Shown piece after piece: positions 9,964 through 22,380 of a DNA stretch of 64,000 nucleotides. Under the pieces are notes generated by a model. The model saw nothing but the letters and a program-made list of their open reading frames with translations. It was not told where the DNA came from and did not search any database. Numbering within the stretch: position 1 is the stretch's first letter; every line of letters begins with the position of its first letter. The stretch is taken from the NCBI RefSeq assembly GCF_003597395.2, contig NC_133778.1, positions 26,510,108 through 26,574,107 on the forward strand, in the 5' to 3' direction. Origin of the DNA: Chelonoidis abingdonii. Lineage: Eukaryota; Chordata; Testudines; Testudinidae. Position numbers and translations under genes: made by a program.

Positions 9964-12329
9964 CATGACTTCGTCAGAGGAGTTGTTTTGTTTTTAACAG
10001 TATACCTGGCCTTATCAAGTTGGCAGATGGCAGTTGCATTGTATACAGTGTTTGTCATTTTAATGACCAGTGCCTCTGTCACTGGATGAAGACGCATGGG
10101 AGCACTAGAGGTGGTAGCATATTCTTCTGAGGAATTTGATTAGTGAACAATAACTTGTAGAATCCATAAGTATTCTACCTACTGCATATGACTACAGTGT
10201 GGATTAGTTTCTGTGACTCTTACTTATATTTGAGTAGTTCCTTACTCAACAAGTGGTCCCATATAAGGGCTAGATCTTAGTTTGGCCTATATGGACAGGA
10301 ATGCTCATAAAGGCAGAATAAGACCATCCCTTATGCCCCTTCACAGCCACCCCCCAAAACTCCACCACTGAAATGGATGGGAGAAGTTAAGGATAGATAG
10401 GGCACTGAATACTTATCCCTCTACATGTAAGTAGGCAAGGATGAGAAATAGAGTTGCAAGCACAGGCAAGTTATTAATCTGCTACTGGTGTCAGCCATTG
10501 GTAGATAGTTACCTTCTCCACTACAACTCATGGTTCCTTGCACATGGTGCTCCTGGGCTGGTGTACAGATGTTCTGCCCCATGTAGTAGACTATGAGAAA
10601 ATGCACACTATAGTCCTGTATCATTGTGGGACAACTCATGTTGTAAGTTAATACTCAGCATGAATGAAAGTGACAGTCTAGCCCTACAAATTTGTAAAGG
10701 ACCACAAAGGTTAAAGAGTTATATAACTGTTACATTCATCCCTTAATAGCAGGTAAAATGTAACTACATTTTTCCTCCAACAAAATCTTATTTTTAAATC
10801 ATTTTATTTATGAAGGAGTGAAATGTTCTATAAAGTGTTATACAATCAGAAGTTTTTGTCACATTCTAAATTTGTAGTAAGAGAAATCATGTTGATTTCA
10901 TGTTATGAAGCACTAGTCATTTAAATCTCTACATTAAAACTCCTGAATAATTGATGGCTTTCTGTTTATAAAGACAGATGGGAAAAAATACAACTTTTAC
11001 ATCATATAATCCATCATAACAAATGATCTGCATCAGAGAACATAACATCCTGGCAAAACCTGAAGTTTACTCAGAGGAGAAGTTATGAACAGCCTGTCAA
11101 GCCAAAGTAATCCCAGAAACTATTCACACCTTATTTATCCCTGGTGTGATTCAGGGAAACCATGAAACTTGCTAGCACTGTACCTTCATGCATTTGCTTA
11201 ACCAAACTGGGGCTTGTTTTTCATCTTCCCCAAAAGAGTTATAAGTGTGTCTATCATTGTGAGGGATGGGGGATTTCTACACAATCCTCAAAACAACAAG
11301 AAATATAATAGCCTTGACTTGTTTCTCAACTTTAGCCAAAATCTTCCACAACTTTGGAGCAAAGAGAAAAATTATCATGTGCAGAAATGAGACTGTGTCC
11401 ACATCACCTCCAGCAGTCAAACAAATATATTAGAGCAATATGCGTAAAGAAAGACGAGGCTGTTTTAAGACGATGAGTCTCAATGAATCTTGTGGTCAGT
11501 AGCATAATCACATGATACGATTGACTTCAGTAAAGCTATGCCAGTTCACACCCACTGTGTATATGCCATCATAGACAGAAATTAGGGAGCAATACTGTAT
11601 AACCTACTATACTGTAACAGGCAATTTCCATTTCTATAATACTAATCAAAGTTATCTACTTCTTATTACAGAAGCAGGTTCTAGCATCCCTGTCTAAATG
11701 CCCAGCCAAATGTCACTTTAAGAGCTTCTGTATGTGCATACCCTGGATGAATTGATTTATTCAGTGAATAATACTAGAAGAGCAGGATCTCCATTCATAT
11801 TAAGCATACCTGAATAAGGCACTAGATTTTTCTGGGACTAAAGCCCTCTGAGAAGGATATTGTTTCCATATACATAAAACATTGATGTGAACATCCTGGC
11901 TGTGATGACTTGAGTCACTGTCTCTGATGGAAGCACTGGAAACTGAAGAAAACCAAGAGTTTCTCTGCTCCCCTGTCCAAATAAGTGTTAAAGATGAAAT
12001 TATCCAGATCCCTCATCCAACTCCCCGCACCAGAAAATTCAAAGTGACAGGAGGATTTGTCATTTAACCCACTGGGGATCTTGGGAGAAATCCTTAATCC
12101 TTAAACAGGGCTGAGGTGCCGACTGCACAAAGCAAAGGACCAGATGTATCTTCAGTTACACCACCTAAATCCATTGACATCAATGGGACTGCATATTTTA
12201 ACTGAGACCAGAATTTGGTCCTAGATATGTGAAAGACATTAGCTATTAGCTGTAATGTTTGGTCAACATAGGTAGGGGTGACATCTGATTTTAAAAAAAA
12301 ATGTCATGCAAAGGCATCTCAGAATACTA
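9961..12329. other. mostly unique sequence, one old repeat piece
   Basis: I see no gene. Around 12130-12240 the sequence CCATTGACATCAATGGGACT followed by GACCAGAATTTGGTCCTA matches a very old dispersed amniote repeat pattern that I recognise but cannot name with certainty. Everything else looks single-copy. Confidence 0.5.
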
Positions 12330-12415
12330 GAACAGCTGTGTATAGTGCCCAGCACAATGGGACCACAGTCCCTTATCAGGCCTCTAAGCACAACCATAAT
12401 AAAAATAAGAGTGAT
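12330..12415 (+). repeat. ancient interspersed repeat, CAATGGG-tail family, copy 1
   Basis: TATAGTGCCCAGCACAATGG, then a CAGTCCC..AGGCCTCTAAGC block and a run of ATAATAAAAATAA are shared with copies at 25775, 35525 and, reversed, at 46215 and 52545. The A/T-rich tail suggests the 3' end of an old LINE or SINE. Confidence 0.6.
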
Positions 12416-12604
12416 CTATATAGTGTATTCCTCTCCAAAGCCCTTTAGGAGCTGCAAAGCTGGATATTAAATCTACAAAAACTCTTCCTTCAGTGCCCCA
12501 CCTGCTTTCCCATTACAAAACCTCCTAATTAAATATTGATTGTGCATGCACAGGTGGTGTTTTCCAAATTAAATATTTTGGTCATTTTGTTTAAAGTCTT
12601 TGAT

Positions 12605-13545
12605 TGTAAGAACAGCCATGCTGAGCTAGACTAAAAGTTAGTCTAACTCAGTATCCTGTCTTCTGACAATGGCCAATGCCAGATGCTTCACGGGAAAACG
12701 AATAGAACAAGCAATCATCGAGTGATCCATCCACTGTCATCCACCCCCAGCTTCTGGCACACAGAGGTTAGGGACACCAAAAGCATGAGGTTGCATCCCT
12801 GCCCATCTTGGATAATTGACATTGATGGACCTATCTTCCATGAACATATTTAGTTCTTTTTTTTTTAAACCCCAGTTTAGTTTTGACCTCCACAATGAGT
12901 TCCATAGGTTGACGGTACATTGTGTGAAAAAGTATTTCCTCTTGTTTGTTTTAAACCTGCTGACTATTAACTTCATTGGGTGACCACTGGTTCTTGTATT
13001 ATGTGAAAGAGTAAATAATATTTTCTACACACCTGTCATGATTTTATAGATCTTTATCTTATCCCCTCTTTGTCATCTCTTTTCCAAGCTGAAAAGTCCC
13101 AGTCTTTTTGATCTCTCCTCATACAGAAGTTGTGCCATACCCTTAAACATTTTCTCTGTACTCTTTTCCAATTTTAATATAACTTTTTTTGAGATGGGGT
13201 GACCAGAACTTCATGCAGTATTCAAGGTGTGGGTGTAGCATGGATTTATATAGTGGCATTATGATATTTTCTGTCTTATCTCTCCCAAATGGTTCCTAAC
13301 ATTCCGTTAGCTTTTTTTTGACTGCCACTGCACATTGAGCAGATGTTCTCAGAGAACTATCCACAATGCCTCCAAGATCTTTTATGAGCGGTAAAAATTA
13401 ACTTAGACCCCATCATTTTGTAAGTGTAGTTTGTATTATGTTTTCCAATGTGCATTACTTTGCATTTTATCAACATTGAATTTCATCTGCCATTTTGTAG
13501 CCCAATCATCCAGTTTTGTGAGCTCCCTTTGTAAGTTTTGTTCTA
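12605..13545 (-). mobile_element. CR1 LINE 3' half, antisense
   Basis: The minus strand encodes a decayed C-terminal end of CR1 ORF2. It runs from a WATKWQMKFN-like start near 13510, through LGTIWERDK and LHPHLEYCMKFWSPHLKK near 13150-13290, to the 3' untranslated region ending TAAGAACAGCCATGCTGAGC near 12609. There are many frameshifts and stops. It is 5'-truncated, as most CR1 copies are. The same 3' family is seen at 56452-56770. Confidence 0.8.
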
Positions 13546-15389
13546 AGAGGGGGAGAACTCAGGGAATTTCACCTTCTGGAGTGGCCACAATGACTAGCAA
13601 ATATTCTATTGGTCTGGGGATTGGAATTCCAGGGAGATGAGAACATAATGTGAGACAAAGTTGCATTGGTGTGTAAATTCAATTACACATTAGGTTCATT
13701 AGTCAAACCATTCAAACCCTAGCTTCTTTGCATTGTAACAAATCTGGGCCACCTAGAACCCCAGGGTAATCTGTTTGATAGACAGTAGTGGCCCCTCACA
13801 TTCTAGTCAATTAATGAACATATTTTGTTGTAACAAACAGAATACTATTTGAAAAATCACAATTGATCTACCTCTTAAACCAGCAATTTGCTTTAATTTG
13901 GGAGAAAATTTGTGTGTCTGGGTGGAGTTCTGAATATCATGTTGCGTCCTCCAGACGGTGGTGTTGAGTTTGTTGGTTTGTTTTTAAATGTTACCTGATC
14001 ACACGTTTTGCACAGTTTTAGTTATAAAATCTAAATCCTCTCAAGTGGGTTTCACTACATACTTGAAACTCGATGCAAGGGCATCAAAATGTTCCCCGGG
14101 AGGCTGTTTTGATCCAGCTGGCACTGATTTAATGTTGTGACATGATACTAGATGATGTTTCAATGTTGACTGTTGCTTTGAGATTTAGGGTTTGCTTGAA
14201 CATGAAACTGAGGAGGTGCGAGCCTATTTTACTGAAACCTAAGAGAGGTTCACCCAGTAGCCTGCAAATCTGACCCTCATTTTTGCACAGAGCGAATTAT
14301 CAGCCACTGAAAAATCTTACTAGAAATAATGTAAAACACCTGACCACAGTATAGTGAATAGCAATGATATAATTCTTTCAAACTGTTTTAATGTAAGACT
14401 AATAAATGACTATGGTATTTCTGGTATTTGATTTCAGAAGAGCTCACCAATTAATCTGTTTGTGTTCTCATGTTCTCATTGAATCTTGAGTCCTTATGCA
14501 CAGACCCATCTGAATTAGAATATTATCTGTGGTTAAAGACTGTAGGGGCCTTTGCTTGGCTCATGATCAGAACAGCTAGCTTATCAGAACTTTCAAAAGC
14601 CTAGTGATTCATTTCTAGATCTTCAGCAAAATAAGTCTCAGCCTCCCTGATAAGAAAATCAATTAGGAGGCATAAGGAAACAGATATGCCCACCGTCTAT
14701 TGACTCTGTAGAGACTGAAATTGTCATGTATGGAAATGAGCAGTCTGAGTGTGATCAGTTTCAGGCTACAAGCGAGTAAAAACTATTTTTAAGGATAGAA
14801 CAAAATCTCACTGAGTAATTTTAAAACACCACAAATAACTGAAGCACATGGTTTTCAGACTTAAGTTTCTTCAAAGTGACCTTCAGCTGCCTCAATCTCG
14901 GGGGTTTGCTGCAGGAAACAAACAGCTTTAAACAATGGATTTGGTTTCGGTATTATAAAACTTTACTCCCCCATTGGCTGTATGAAAATGTTGAGCTATC
15001 AAAGGAGGATGCATAGAACACCTCTGTATGCCACTGCCTGGACTGCCGCTACTGATGGCCACAGTGCAAGCAGACAGAAGCCTGCACTGGAATGCTACTC
15101 CATATCCTATGTAGGTGGATGGGGTCTGGGTAAATCCAAGGCTCTATTCCTCCTCCAGTGTGCTGATCAGAGCAGCTGAGCCAGTGCAGAGGAGAAGTAA
15201 ACTGTTCCAGGTACAGTACTGCCAAAGATGTCTTTTCCTTTGGCCAAAACGGCAACGTGTTGAGTCAAAATCTGGTGCTTGACTAGCACAATAACTTCTG
15301 ACCCTTGCTCAGAGCGTGAGGCAAAGCTACAATCTAGCCCGGGACAGATGAGACAAACAAAGGAAGCATCGGTGTACTTGCCATATAGC
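13546..15389. other. unique sequence, no gene seen
   Basis: No family-level similarity was recognised. The frames in this interval are short and unsupported. Confidence 0.5.
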
Positions 15390-15520
15390 CAGAAGACTGA
15401 GGTACAGAGATTTATTGATTTGGCCAGATTCCTACAGGAAGTCTGTGACAAAGCTGGGGAATTGAACCAAGAGCTCCTGAGCCCTCTCCTGTGCCTTAAC
15501 CATACAACTATTCCCTGTCA
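15390..15520 (+). repeat. MIR-like (CORE-SINE) fragment
   Basis: GACTGAGGTACAGAGATTTA, then TTGGCCAGATTCCTACAGGA, AGCTGGGGAATTGAACC and CCTGTGCCTTAACCA follow the order of the conserved middle of MIR-type SINEs: the ACTGAGGCTCAGAGAGGTTA, CTTGCCCAAGGTCACA, AGAGCTGGGATTCGAACC series. It is old and diverged. Confidence 0.6.
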
Positions 15521-16559
15521 CAATTCTAGCCCTGTGATTTGTCATTTATTTCGAGAGCAGACACATCTACTTGAAATTCAGCACAGACTCAGCATATAGG
15601 AGTTCTGTAAACAAAAGAGCTTTTCTGGGGGGAATCAAGAGGGAAAGCTTTATTGAAGCTTCTGGCTCGCAATGATGATGGTACTGTATACCAGATACTG
15701 ATTTACTTAGTGTGTCCAGTGTACATTATATATGATTTAATATATCTTATCAAACAAAGAACCGATATCATTATCATCTAGTACAATAGTTGAGTAAATA
15801 GCTTATGTGCTGCAGAAAACAAAAAGTTGGTAATATTAAAATAATTCTATCTCAAAGTGAGTCATAGCTACTACTGTTGAACATATGACCTTTAGGATAC
15901 AAAACCTTCAGAGGCCATTCAGACTCCATTTTAATCCCTGATTAGTAGATCTTGAATGAGACTGTGACTCTCTTGTTTTCTACCAACCTTTACCTGGAAC
16001 AGATTACTTCCTTTCCAGGCACTGGCCACAGTAAATTTGGAAACAGAGCCTTAGTTCCACCTACATGGTCTTATGTCATTTCCTGTTCTTCTTCTGCTTT
16101 CTGTGCAAGAGAACTGTTATCACAGCACTGCAAGTGCTACTATTTAGAGCCTACCAAAGACACTTTTTGGTTCTGTCCCAGCAAAGCCGCTTGAAATACA
16201 GTCACATTAAAACTCTTTTTGAATCTTACAGCCAAGCTAATATATGTGTGTTCTGTACACATACATACTCTTGCAAACTCTCCTGCACGGTTCTTGAAGT
16301 CAGCGAATCATTCTTGTAATTCCTTTCTCTGTTCAGTAATTTAGCACACACACCTTTCTGTGGCATCATCACACAGAGCCCCATCAGTGTCACATAGCGA
16401 TTTCAAGGTGGGAAAATGTATCAAGTTACACTGGGAAACATGCTCTTCAAAGCTGAAAGGAGCCCATTTGAACAAAAGAAGAATGGGGGGAAAAAATCTG
16501 TCTGTTTGGCTTATGGAAGAATTTTAAAAGAAATACTAAACCTTCTGAGGTATTTCCTA

Positions 16560-17200
16560 ACTTAATGTCAGTTTATTTGTAAATCCCAACTCTAAGAATT
16601 GGACATGGGGATCACTTCTTCCCCATAAACTATCATTCCAGCTGTTGGAGGATACTGTAGTTAATCAACTGTTAATGTTGTGTCAATCTGTTTTCCCTTC
16701 TAAGACATCCAAGTGGAATTTTAAATCTGTAAGTGGCAATGGGTGATTAATATATTCCCCAAACTACTGTAATCACTATGTTTTATGGCTGTGATTATAA
16801 TAATTAATTTATCAGCCATACCTCTAATAATTGTATTGTGTGATCATGTGAATCGTATCACAGCAAATCCATCTGTGCTTGTTGGGAAACAAAAAGAAAC
16901 AACAAAATAAAACCTGCCACAGGAGAGACTTGTACTTATTGCTCAAGTCAAAGACCCTAGGAAAGAAATTTCAAGGCCACCAACTAAATTAAGAGTACAC
17001 AGCTTTGTTTTGCCAGAACAACCACATTTAACTGATGACCCACTTTGGCCAGCTTTTTCTCTGCCATTTGCTTCTTTGATTTCAAAATTTTCCTTGTATT
17101 GTGCTTTATTATAATTACTCATTTCTGCAGACTAGAACCCAGTGATCAATAATCCAAGCAACAATAATCCGCAGCCTTATGAAAACAACTGGCTCATGAT
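16560..17200. promoter_or_regulatory. candidate conserved non-coding element
   Basis: This repeat-free, non-coding stretch is rich in homeodomain-type TAAT/ATTA motifs, for example GTGATTAATAT near 16743 and ATAATTAATTTATC near 16800. The texture is like vertebrate enhancers near developmental genes. Composition alone cannot show conservation. Confidence 0.25.
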
Positions 17201-17639
17201 AAAGAACCCTTGCTCTCACAGGACTAGATCAGGTGGACTTTAGCAAAGCCCAGTTTCAAAAAACAATTCTCATATCTCAGAAGAAAAACTTTTATACAAG
17301 GTTTAAAAGGAGGGTGTGCTGAAAAAATAAATCGAAATAAAGAGGGGAAATGAAACTAGTTCAGTTTTTGCATGAAAACACAGAATTAGACTGCGCAGCC
17401 TCTACTTGCCTACTCTCACTCCTGGCCAGAGGGGTGATGAAGTACCTATCTCCCTTGGGAGGCTGCATGATAACTGTCTGTTCCTTTTGCTCTAAAGGGT
17501 GAAGGTACTTTTTGCTTCCATTGTTGAGTAGGACACTGGAAAGGGGGTGGGGAAGAGGCAGAGCCATGTCCTTGCCCGCCCTTCTGCAGTGTCAGGGATA
17601 CAGGTTGTGTTCTTGACCATTCTCAAAGTTGAGAATAAG

Positions 17640-17810
17640 GGCCAAGGCAGGGAAATGTGCATCTTCGACATGAATGTATGGCTTTGCAGACGGTGTCAAT
17701 GGGAGGGCTCTGACTTTCTTAACCATGGGATGATGTTCCAGGAAGAAGCTCTGTGGGGAAAAGATGGAGTCCACCTGACCAAGAAGGGGAAGAACATCTT
17801 CATGCACTGA
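17640..17810 (+). pseudogene. CR1 ORF1 C-terminal, esterase-like end
   Basis: The translation contains WLCRRCQWEG, FLNHGMMFQEEALW and KDGVHLTKKGKNIF, ending at a TGA at 17808. The D-G-V-H-L segment is the Asp/His block of the SGNH-hydrolase-like domain found in CR1 ORF1 proteins. Those proteins bind element RNA and are thought to act in particle assembly or lipid interaction. The N-terminal part and the nucleophile serine block are not present. Confidence 0.65.
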
Positions 17811-18026
17811 TTCACCAATCTAATGAGAAGGGCTTTGAACTAGGTTCAGAGGGGTCAGGTGACAAAATCCCAGGGGTAGGCAGAAGAAAGTGGCCTTAAC
17901 AGAGAGCTAGAAGTTGGAGGGGTCCAACATGAAAATTTATAATAGGGGTCATAGGAGCAACAAAAATAAAATCAGTGAGGGGCATCTTCTCAACATTATA
18001 GACATCTATAAACAAATGCAAGCGTG

Positions 18027-18830
18027 ATGAGGAATAAGCAGGAAGACCTGGACATGTTAGTACAAGAGCTAAATTGTGACTTAGTTAGCATCACAGAGAC
18101 TTGGTGGTATAAATCTCATGACTGGAAGATTGGTAGAGAGAGGTATAGCTTCTTCACAAAGCATAAGCAAGGGGAAAGGGTGGAGGTGTTGCATTGTATA
18201 TCAAGAATATATGTACTTGTTCTGAGGTCCAGGAGAAGATGAGAGGCAGACAAGTTAAAACTCTCTGGTAAAGAGAAAAGGAGAGAAAAATAGGGGTGCC
18301 GTCATGGTAGGGATCTACTGTAGACCACCACATCAGGAAGAAGAGGTGGATGAGGCATTTCTAGAAAAAAAATAACAGAAATATCCAGAACACAAGACCT
18401 GGAATTAATGGTATTAGCCTCCCAGACATCCTTTGGAAAAGTAATACAGCAAAACACAAAATGTCCAATAAGTTTTAGAATGTATTGGAAACAACTTTTT
18501 GCTTCAGAAAATTGAGGAAATAACCAAGACGACAGCAATTTTAGACTTCATTTTGACAGTAGAGAGGAATTGGTAGTGACTCTGAGGGACTGAATGGCAA
18601 TTTGGGTGAAAGTGATCAGGAAATGATAAATTTCATGATCCTATGGAAAGGAAGAAGTGAGATCAACAAAATAATGACAACGGACTTCAAAATAGCAAGC
18701 TTTAACAAATTCAGAGAACTGGTACTGGGACAAAAAGCTAAGAGAGAAAGTAGTTCAGGAGAGCTGTTAGTTTCTCAAGGAGGCAATATTAAATGCACAA
18801 CTGCCAACTATTCCGATGCAAAGAAATAAG
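18027..18830 (+). pseudogene. CR1 ORF2 endonuclease domain, decayed
   Basis: The ATG at 18027 gives MRNKQEDLDMLVQELNCDLV and SITETWW, the typical start of the CR1 endonuclease with the conserved E-T-W-W. A frameshift follows near 18180. Later pieces are IYCRPPHQEEEVDEAF near 18310, SLPDILWKSN near 18415 where GDFNLPDI is expected, and GESDQEMINF near 18605 where SDHE is expected. Both the metal-binding GDFN motif and the catalytic His are gone, unlike the endonuclease at 7833-8765. Confidence 0.8.
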
Positions 18831-19089
18831 AAGAGGACAATTGGGCTCCATCAGGAGCTCTTTAATGACCTGAAAATCAAAAAAATCCTACAAAAGTTGG
18901 AAACATGGACTAATTGCTGAGAAGGAGCACAAAAGGATAGCCCGAGCACGTAGGGACAAAATCTGAAAGGGTAATGCCTAAAAGATAATAAGAGCTTGTT
19001 TTTTGTTTTTGTTTTTGAAATACACCAGAAGCTAGACAAAGATGAAGGAAAGTGTAAGTTCTCCTCTTAGTGAGGAAAGAGAGCTAATA

Positions 19090-19838
19090 ACAGATGACAT
19101 CAAGAAGCTTGGGGTATTTAATGCCTGTTTTGCTTCAATCTTCACTAAGAAGGTTTAACAGTGACCAGACACTCAACACAATTAATATTAATGAGGGGGA
19201 CGGAATGCAAGCCAAAATAGAGAAAGAACTGGTTAAAAAATATTTAGATAAGTTAGATGTATTCAAGTCATTGGGGCCTGATATTTATCTTAGGGTACTT
19301 AAGGAATTAGCTGAAGCAATCTTTGAACAATTAGCAGTTATCAAGAATTTATGGAGGACAAGTGAGTTTCCAGAGGGCTGGAAAAGGGCAAACATAATAC
19401 CTAAGTTTAAAAGGGGGAGCAAAGAAAACACAGGGAATTATAGACCAGTCACCCTAACCCCGATACCTGGAAACATACTGGAACAAATTAGTAAACAACC
19501 AGTTTGTAGGCAACTAGAGAATAATAGAGTTATAAAGAATATTCAGCATGGATTTGTTAAAAAAACAAAACAAAACACATTAACCCAACCTAATTTCCTT
19601 CTTAGACAGGGTACTGACATAGTGGATAGCAGGGAAGCCATAGACATGGTATCTCGATTTTAATAAGGCTTTTGACACAGTCCTGTATGACATTGTCATA
19701 AGTAAACTAGGGAAATGTGCTCTAGATGAAGTTACTACAAGGTGGATGCTCAACTAGTTGAAAGACTGTACTCAGAGAGTAGTTATCTATAGTTTGCTAT
19801 CAGACTGGGAGGACTTATCTAGTGCGGTCCCAAGGGGA
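19090..19838 (+). pseudogene. CR1 ORF2 reverse transcriptase N-terminal half
   Basis: One frame is open from about 19094 to 19663 and contains KYLDKLDVFKSLGPDIYLRV, LKELAEAIFEQL, SEFPEGWKRANIIPKFK, NTGNYRPVTLTPIPGNILEQ and IQHGFVKK, the fingers and first palm motifs of CR1 reverse transcriptase. Another frame continues with FNKAFDTV-like sequence near 19660. The YADD-type active site is absent because the copy ends at 19838. Confidence 0.8.
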
Positions 19839-20751
19839 CCAAGTTTTGTTGGCAAAAGTTATGCCACTTTAATTAAAGCCCTTTAATTAAAACTGTGGTT
19901 GCATGTCCACACTATGCTTCTTGTGTCTGCAGAGTGCATCCACACTAACAGCTCTTGTACTGACACAGAGAGCAGTGCACTGTGGTAGCTATCACTCTGT
20001 ACAACTAGCCACAGGGTGCTTTGGGCACGGTTTACAATTCCTTATGGGGCAAGTACAGCCTCACATGATACAGGTTTCTCAATCTCATCCTTCCAGGGGC
20101 ATCCTAGTAGATTGGCAGCTGCTTTTTCAACTGAAATGTGTGGGGAGGAGGCAGAGGAGAGTAGTGTGTCTAGGGCGGGGGAGACAGCAGGATGACTGAC
20201 CTATCCGGAGGCAGGGGGAGGGGGACACCCCGCCCCATATCAGCCCCCAGTTCTGCTCCACACAACAGTCTCTCTGGAAGCAGCCCGCTTTGCCAGCCAG
20301 CCTGCCTATGGGTCTGTGATTTCCTCTGGAGTTCTCCCACAGCCTCCTCAGCTGCCAAGAGCAGCATCCTCAGCAGCTCTGTGGGCTCTCCCTGCTGAGC
20401 AGCGCAGCAGTCCCACCCCACCCCTACTCCCTGCAGCAGCAGTCTGCCTGCTAAATGGAGCAGCAAGCTCAGCTGTCAGATACTTTCTGGAGCTTTGAAA
20501 GGGGATGAGGGGCTTATGCCTGCAGGGCAGCACAGATCAAAACAGTGAGAAAAAGGGTCACAGCAGGCATTGTGGGATACTTGTGGAACTTAGTTATGTG
20601 GACAAAACAAACAACAGTCACTTTGTCACTTCAACTTTGTCACTTCAACTTTGCCGCAAAAAGCTTTATGCCTCTCGTTGAGGTGGTTTTATTTTGTTGG
20701 CAAAACAGCAGAGTTTTGCTGACAAAACTTTGTAGTGTAGACAAGGCCTAT
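19839..20751 (-). mobile_element. DNA-transposon remnant (GTAGACAAGGCC-ended family)
   Basis: The right end reads TTGTAGTGTAGACAAGGCC, like many turtle DNA-transposon termini. Inner sequence near the right end (TTTGTTGGCAAAACAGC) is echoed near the left edge (TTTTGTTGGCAAAAGTTATG), so the left side is close to an inverted terminal region, but its outermost bases are missing. The middle is GC-rich, with a duplicated TTTGTCACTTCAAC at about 20622-20650. Open frames in the GC-rich part (20170-20530) show no family I know. Superfamily is undecided between hAT and Harbinger. Confidence 0.5.
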
Positions 20752-21235
20752 GATTGTTCTCTGGAATGGGACTAGCATATGAAGGAAGCAATCTGTTCCA
20801 TTTTAAGGATGGAGCAGATTGCACACCCCAAAACAAGTTGGGCAGTCCAAGGATTTGTCCCTCCCTGTGATGTGGGCTTCTGCAAGCTCCCCTAAATGCC
20901 ACTGCATAGATCACTGAAACCTTGATGTTTCTCTCTCTCAGGGTACGTCTACACTATGGGATTATTCCGATTATACATAAACCAGTTTTGTAAAACAGAT
21001 TGTATAAAGTCGAGAGCACACGGCCACACTAGGCACATTAATTCGGCGGTGTGCGTCCATGGTCCGAGGCTAGTGTCGATTTCTGAAGCGTTGCACTGTG
21101 GGTAGCTATCCCGTAGCTATCCCATAGTTCCCGCAGTCTCCCCCGCCCCTTGGAATTCTGGGTTGAGATCCCAGTGCCTGATGGGGCAAAAAACATTGTC
21201 GCGGGTGGTTCTGGGTACAGCCTCACCCTCCCTCT

Positions 21236-22148
21236 GTGAAAGCAGCAGACAACAGTTTCACGCCTTTTTTCCTGGGTGAACTGTGCAAACACCATAGCAC
21301 AGCAAGCGTGGACCCTGCTCAGATCAAGACCACAGTCATGGACATTGTAAACACCTCGCGCATTCTTGTACAGTCTATGCTGAACTGGGACCTGCAAAGC
21401 CAGGCGAGGATGAGGAGGCGGCTACGGTAGCGCGGCGACAAGAGTGATGAGGACATGGACACAGAATTCTCTCAAACCATGGGCCGCTGCGCTTTGGAGA
21501 TCCTGCTGGTAATGGGGCAGGTTCTAGCTATTGAACGCCGATTTTGGGCCTGGGAAACAAGCATAGACTGGTGGGACCACATAGTTTTGCAGGTGTGGGA
21601 CGATTCGCAGTGGCTGTGAAACTTTCGCATGCGTAAGGGCACTTTCATGGAACTTTGTGACTTGCTTTGTGACACTACTCTGTTTAAACGGCTGCAGCAA
21701 GGGAATTACTTCCCAGACCAGAAAATAATAGTTGGAGATGTTGAAATGCCTGTAGTTATCCTGGGGGACCCAGCCTACCCCTTGATGCCATGGCTCATGA
21801 AGCCGTACACAGGCAGCCTGGACAGCAGTCAGAAGCAGTTCAACTACAGGCTGAGCAAGTGCAGAATGTGCAATTGGCCGTTTAAAGGCACGCTGGTGCA
21901 CATTACTGACTCGCTCAGACCTCAGCCACACCAATGTCCCCTTTGTTATTGCTGCTTGCTGTGTGCTCCACAATCTCTGTGACAGTAAGGGGGAGACCTT
22001 TATGGCAGGGTGGGAGGCTGAGGCAAATCACCTGGCCGCTGATTACGCGCACCCAGAAACCAGGGCGATTAAAAGAGCACACCAGGAAGCGGTGCGCATC
22101 AGAGAAGCTTTGAAAACAGGTTTCATCATGGGCCAGGGGACAGTGTAA
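21236..22148 (+). pseudogene. HARBI1-like DDE transposase, broken (copy A)
   Basis: A Harbinger transposase would cut and rejoin the element ends in the nucleus. The frame contains NTSRILVQSML, DMDTEFSQTMGRCALEILL, ERRFWAWETSIDWWDHIV, RKGTFMELCDLL, then NYFPDQKIIVGDVEMPVVIL, GDPAYPLMPWLMKPYTGSLD and, in another frame, LHNLCDSKGETFMAGWEAEA. In-frame stops lie at 21428-21430 and 21617-21619, both explicable as CpG-to-TpG changes. After CDLL (about 21665) the sequence jumps to TLFKRLQQGN, removing the helix-turn-helix, the DGTH motif and the HDAR-type motif. A further short deletion near 21865 removes the region of the catalytic Glu and shifts frame. The true start codon is not clear: GTG stands where reading begins. 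AATAAA is at 22247-22252. Confidence 0.85.
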
Positions 22149-22380
22149 CTGTTGTGTTTGTTTCCCCTTGATGAACCGCCCCCCTTGATTGACTCATTCC
22201 CTATAAGCAACCCACCCTCCCCCTTCGATTACAGCTTGCTTAAGGAAATAAAGTCACTATCATTTAAAAATCATGTATTTTTTATTAAAAAGTCATTATA
22301 AAAAGATGGAGAGAAATGACAAGGTATCGGGTGTGGTTTGGGAGGAGGATAGGAGGGAAGGAAAAGGCCACTAAAACATT

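Larger units (their letters stand above)
17615..19838 (+). mobile_element. CR1 LINE, plus strand, lacking both ends
   Basis: This is a CR1 body with the end of ORF1, the endonuclease and the first half of the reverse transcriptase in the normal order. There is no 3' half and no 3' untranslated tail. At 19838 it joins a DNA-transposon remnant in the middle of the GVPQG-type motif region (GTCCCAAGGGGACC). Since CR1 copies normally keep their 3' end, the missing part points to a later deletion or recombination. Confidence 0.8.

Noticed and set aside
9766..10089. Open frame spanning the GT microsatellite
   Set aside because: The frame is long only because the repeat has no stop codons. The alternating Val-Cys stretch is the repeat itself.
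20170..20533. Several overlapping open frames on both strands
   Set aside because: The block is GC-rich and therefore stop-poor in all frames. No frame shows a recognisable domain.
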